Notes under the pieces: model-generated
Database searches by the model: none
What the model was told of the DNA's origin: nothing
Seen by the model: only the letters and a program-made list of their open reading frames with translations
Shown here: in pieces, positions 6,121 through 6,295 of the stretch
How positions within the stretch are numbered: position 1 is the first letter of the stretch
Layout: each line of letters opens with the position of its first letter
Made by a program: the position numbers and the translations under genes
From: an uncultured Ruminococcus sp.
Lineage (GTDB): Bacteria > Bacillota > Clostridia > Oscillospirales > Ruminococcaceae
Length of the DNA: 6,295 bases
Assembly: GCA_945876155.1 (NCBI GenBank)
Contig: CAMCMW010000093.1
Span: 1-6,295 of the forward strand
Direction: 5' to 3'

Positions 6121-6295
6121 TCAGCGTTCCTTTCTGACCAATGTGAATTTTGCAACAAGTTTTTTGAGAGTGCCAGCCTCACTTTTCAGCTTTTCGCTTA
6201 TTTCCGCAGATTTATCGGCAGAAACCGAGGTGTTTTCCACGACTGTGGATATCATTTCCATTTTGTCCGAAACGCTGGAAATGCAGGCAGCCTGT
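6121..6295 (-). CDS. Methyl-accepting chemotaxis protein, C-terminal end (5' part outside window)
   Basis: The last 57 codons are visible, ending at the TGA at 6123-6121; the frame is open to the window edge. The residues read as the end of an MCP signalling domain: QAACISSVSDKMEMIS, then VVENTSVSADKSAEISEKL and SEAGTLKKLVAKFTL. This matches the usual tail of the family (I..V.Q.NSA.AEESA..SEEL..QA..L..LV..F.L), a coiled coil that carries methylation sites. A full MCP senses ligands and signals through CheA/CheW to the flagellar motor, or in non-motile species to other outputs. Neither the receptor domain nor any che gene is in the window, so the ligand is unknown. The short basic end (VRKER) lacks the CheR-binding pentapeptide. 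The call rests on a short stretch but the pattern is distinctive. Confidence 0.8.
   Translation of the reverse strand, partial: QAACISSVSDKMEMISTVVENTSVSADKSAEISEKLKSEAGTLKKLVAKFTLVRKER

Overview
The window comes from a cellulosome-forming, fibre-degrading Firmicute, most likely a Ruminococcus of the R. flavefaciens/R. albus kind. This is inferred from two different dockerin-bearing secreted proteins, a Thr-rich linker, a moderately AT-rich genome with AGGAGG-type ribosome sites, and a proofreading-less DNA polymerase I of the Gram-positive type. The species cannot be fixed from the sequence alone.

Layout on the plus strand: the 3' part of a leucine-rich-repeat (BspA-like) protein ending in a Thr-rich linker and a type I dockerin (1-617), a UUCG-capped terminator, then an extended -10 promoter and short leader in front of polA (751-3300). 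The rimI N-acetyltransferase gene (3284-3730) overlaps the end of polA by 17 bases. A two-hairpin inverted repeat (3754-3826) and a terminator serving the minus strand fill the gap between the converging transcription units. On the minus strand: a secreted CBM35-GH26-dockerin enzyme, probably a beta-mannanase (3897-5933), with a textbook promoter (5979-6007). Just upstream of it lie the terminator and C-terminal end of a methyl-accepting chemotaxis protein that runs off the window (6121-6295). No stretch longer than about 190 bases lacks a gene.

Functionally the window mixes housekeeping (polA-rimI, one probable transcript) with extracellular plant-fibre functions. The LRR protein and the GH26 enzyme would be exported and docked onto cohesins of a scaffoldin, but their dockerins differ at the cohesin-recognition positions, so they need not share a partner. 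The GH26 gene is monocistronic, bounded by its own promoter and terminator. I see no phage, transposase, CRISPR or defence genes and no clear undescribed system. The most notable items are the covarying paired-hairpin repeat, the duplicated-motif insertion inside the GH26 domain, and the pair of dissimilar dockerins.
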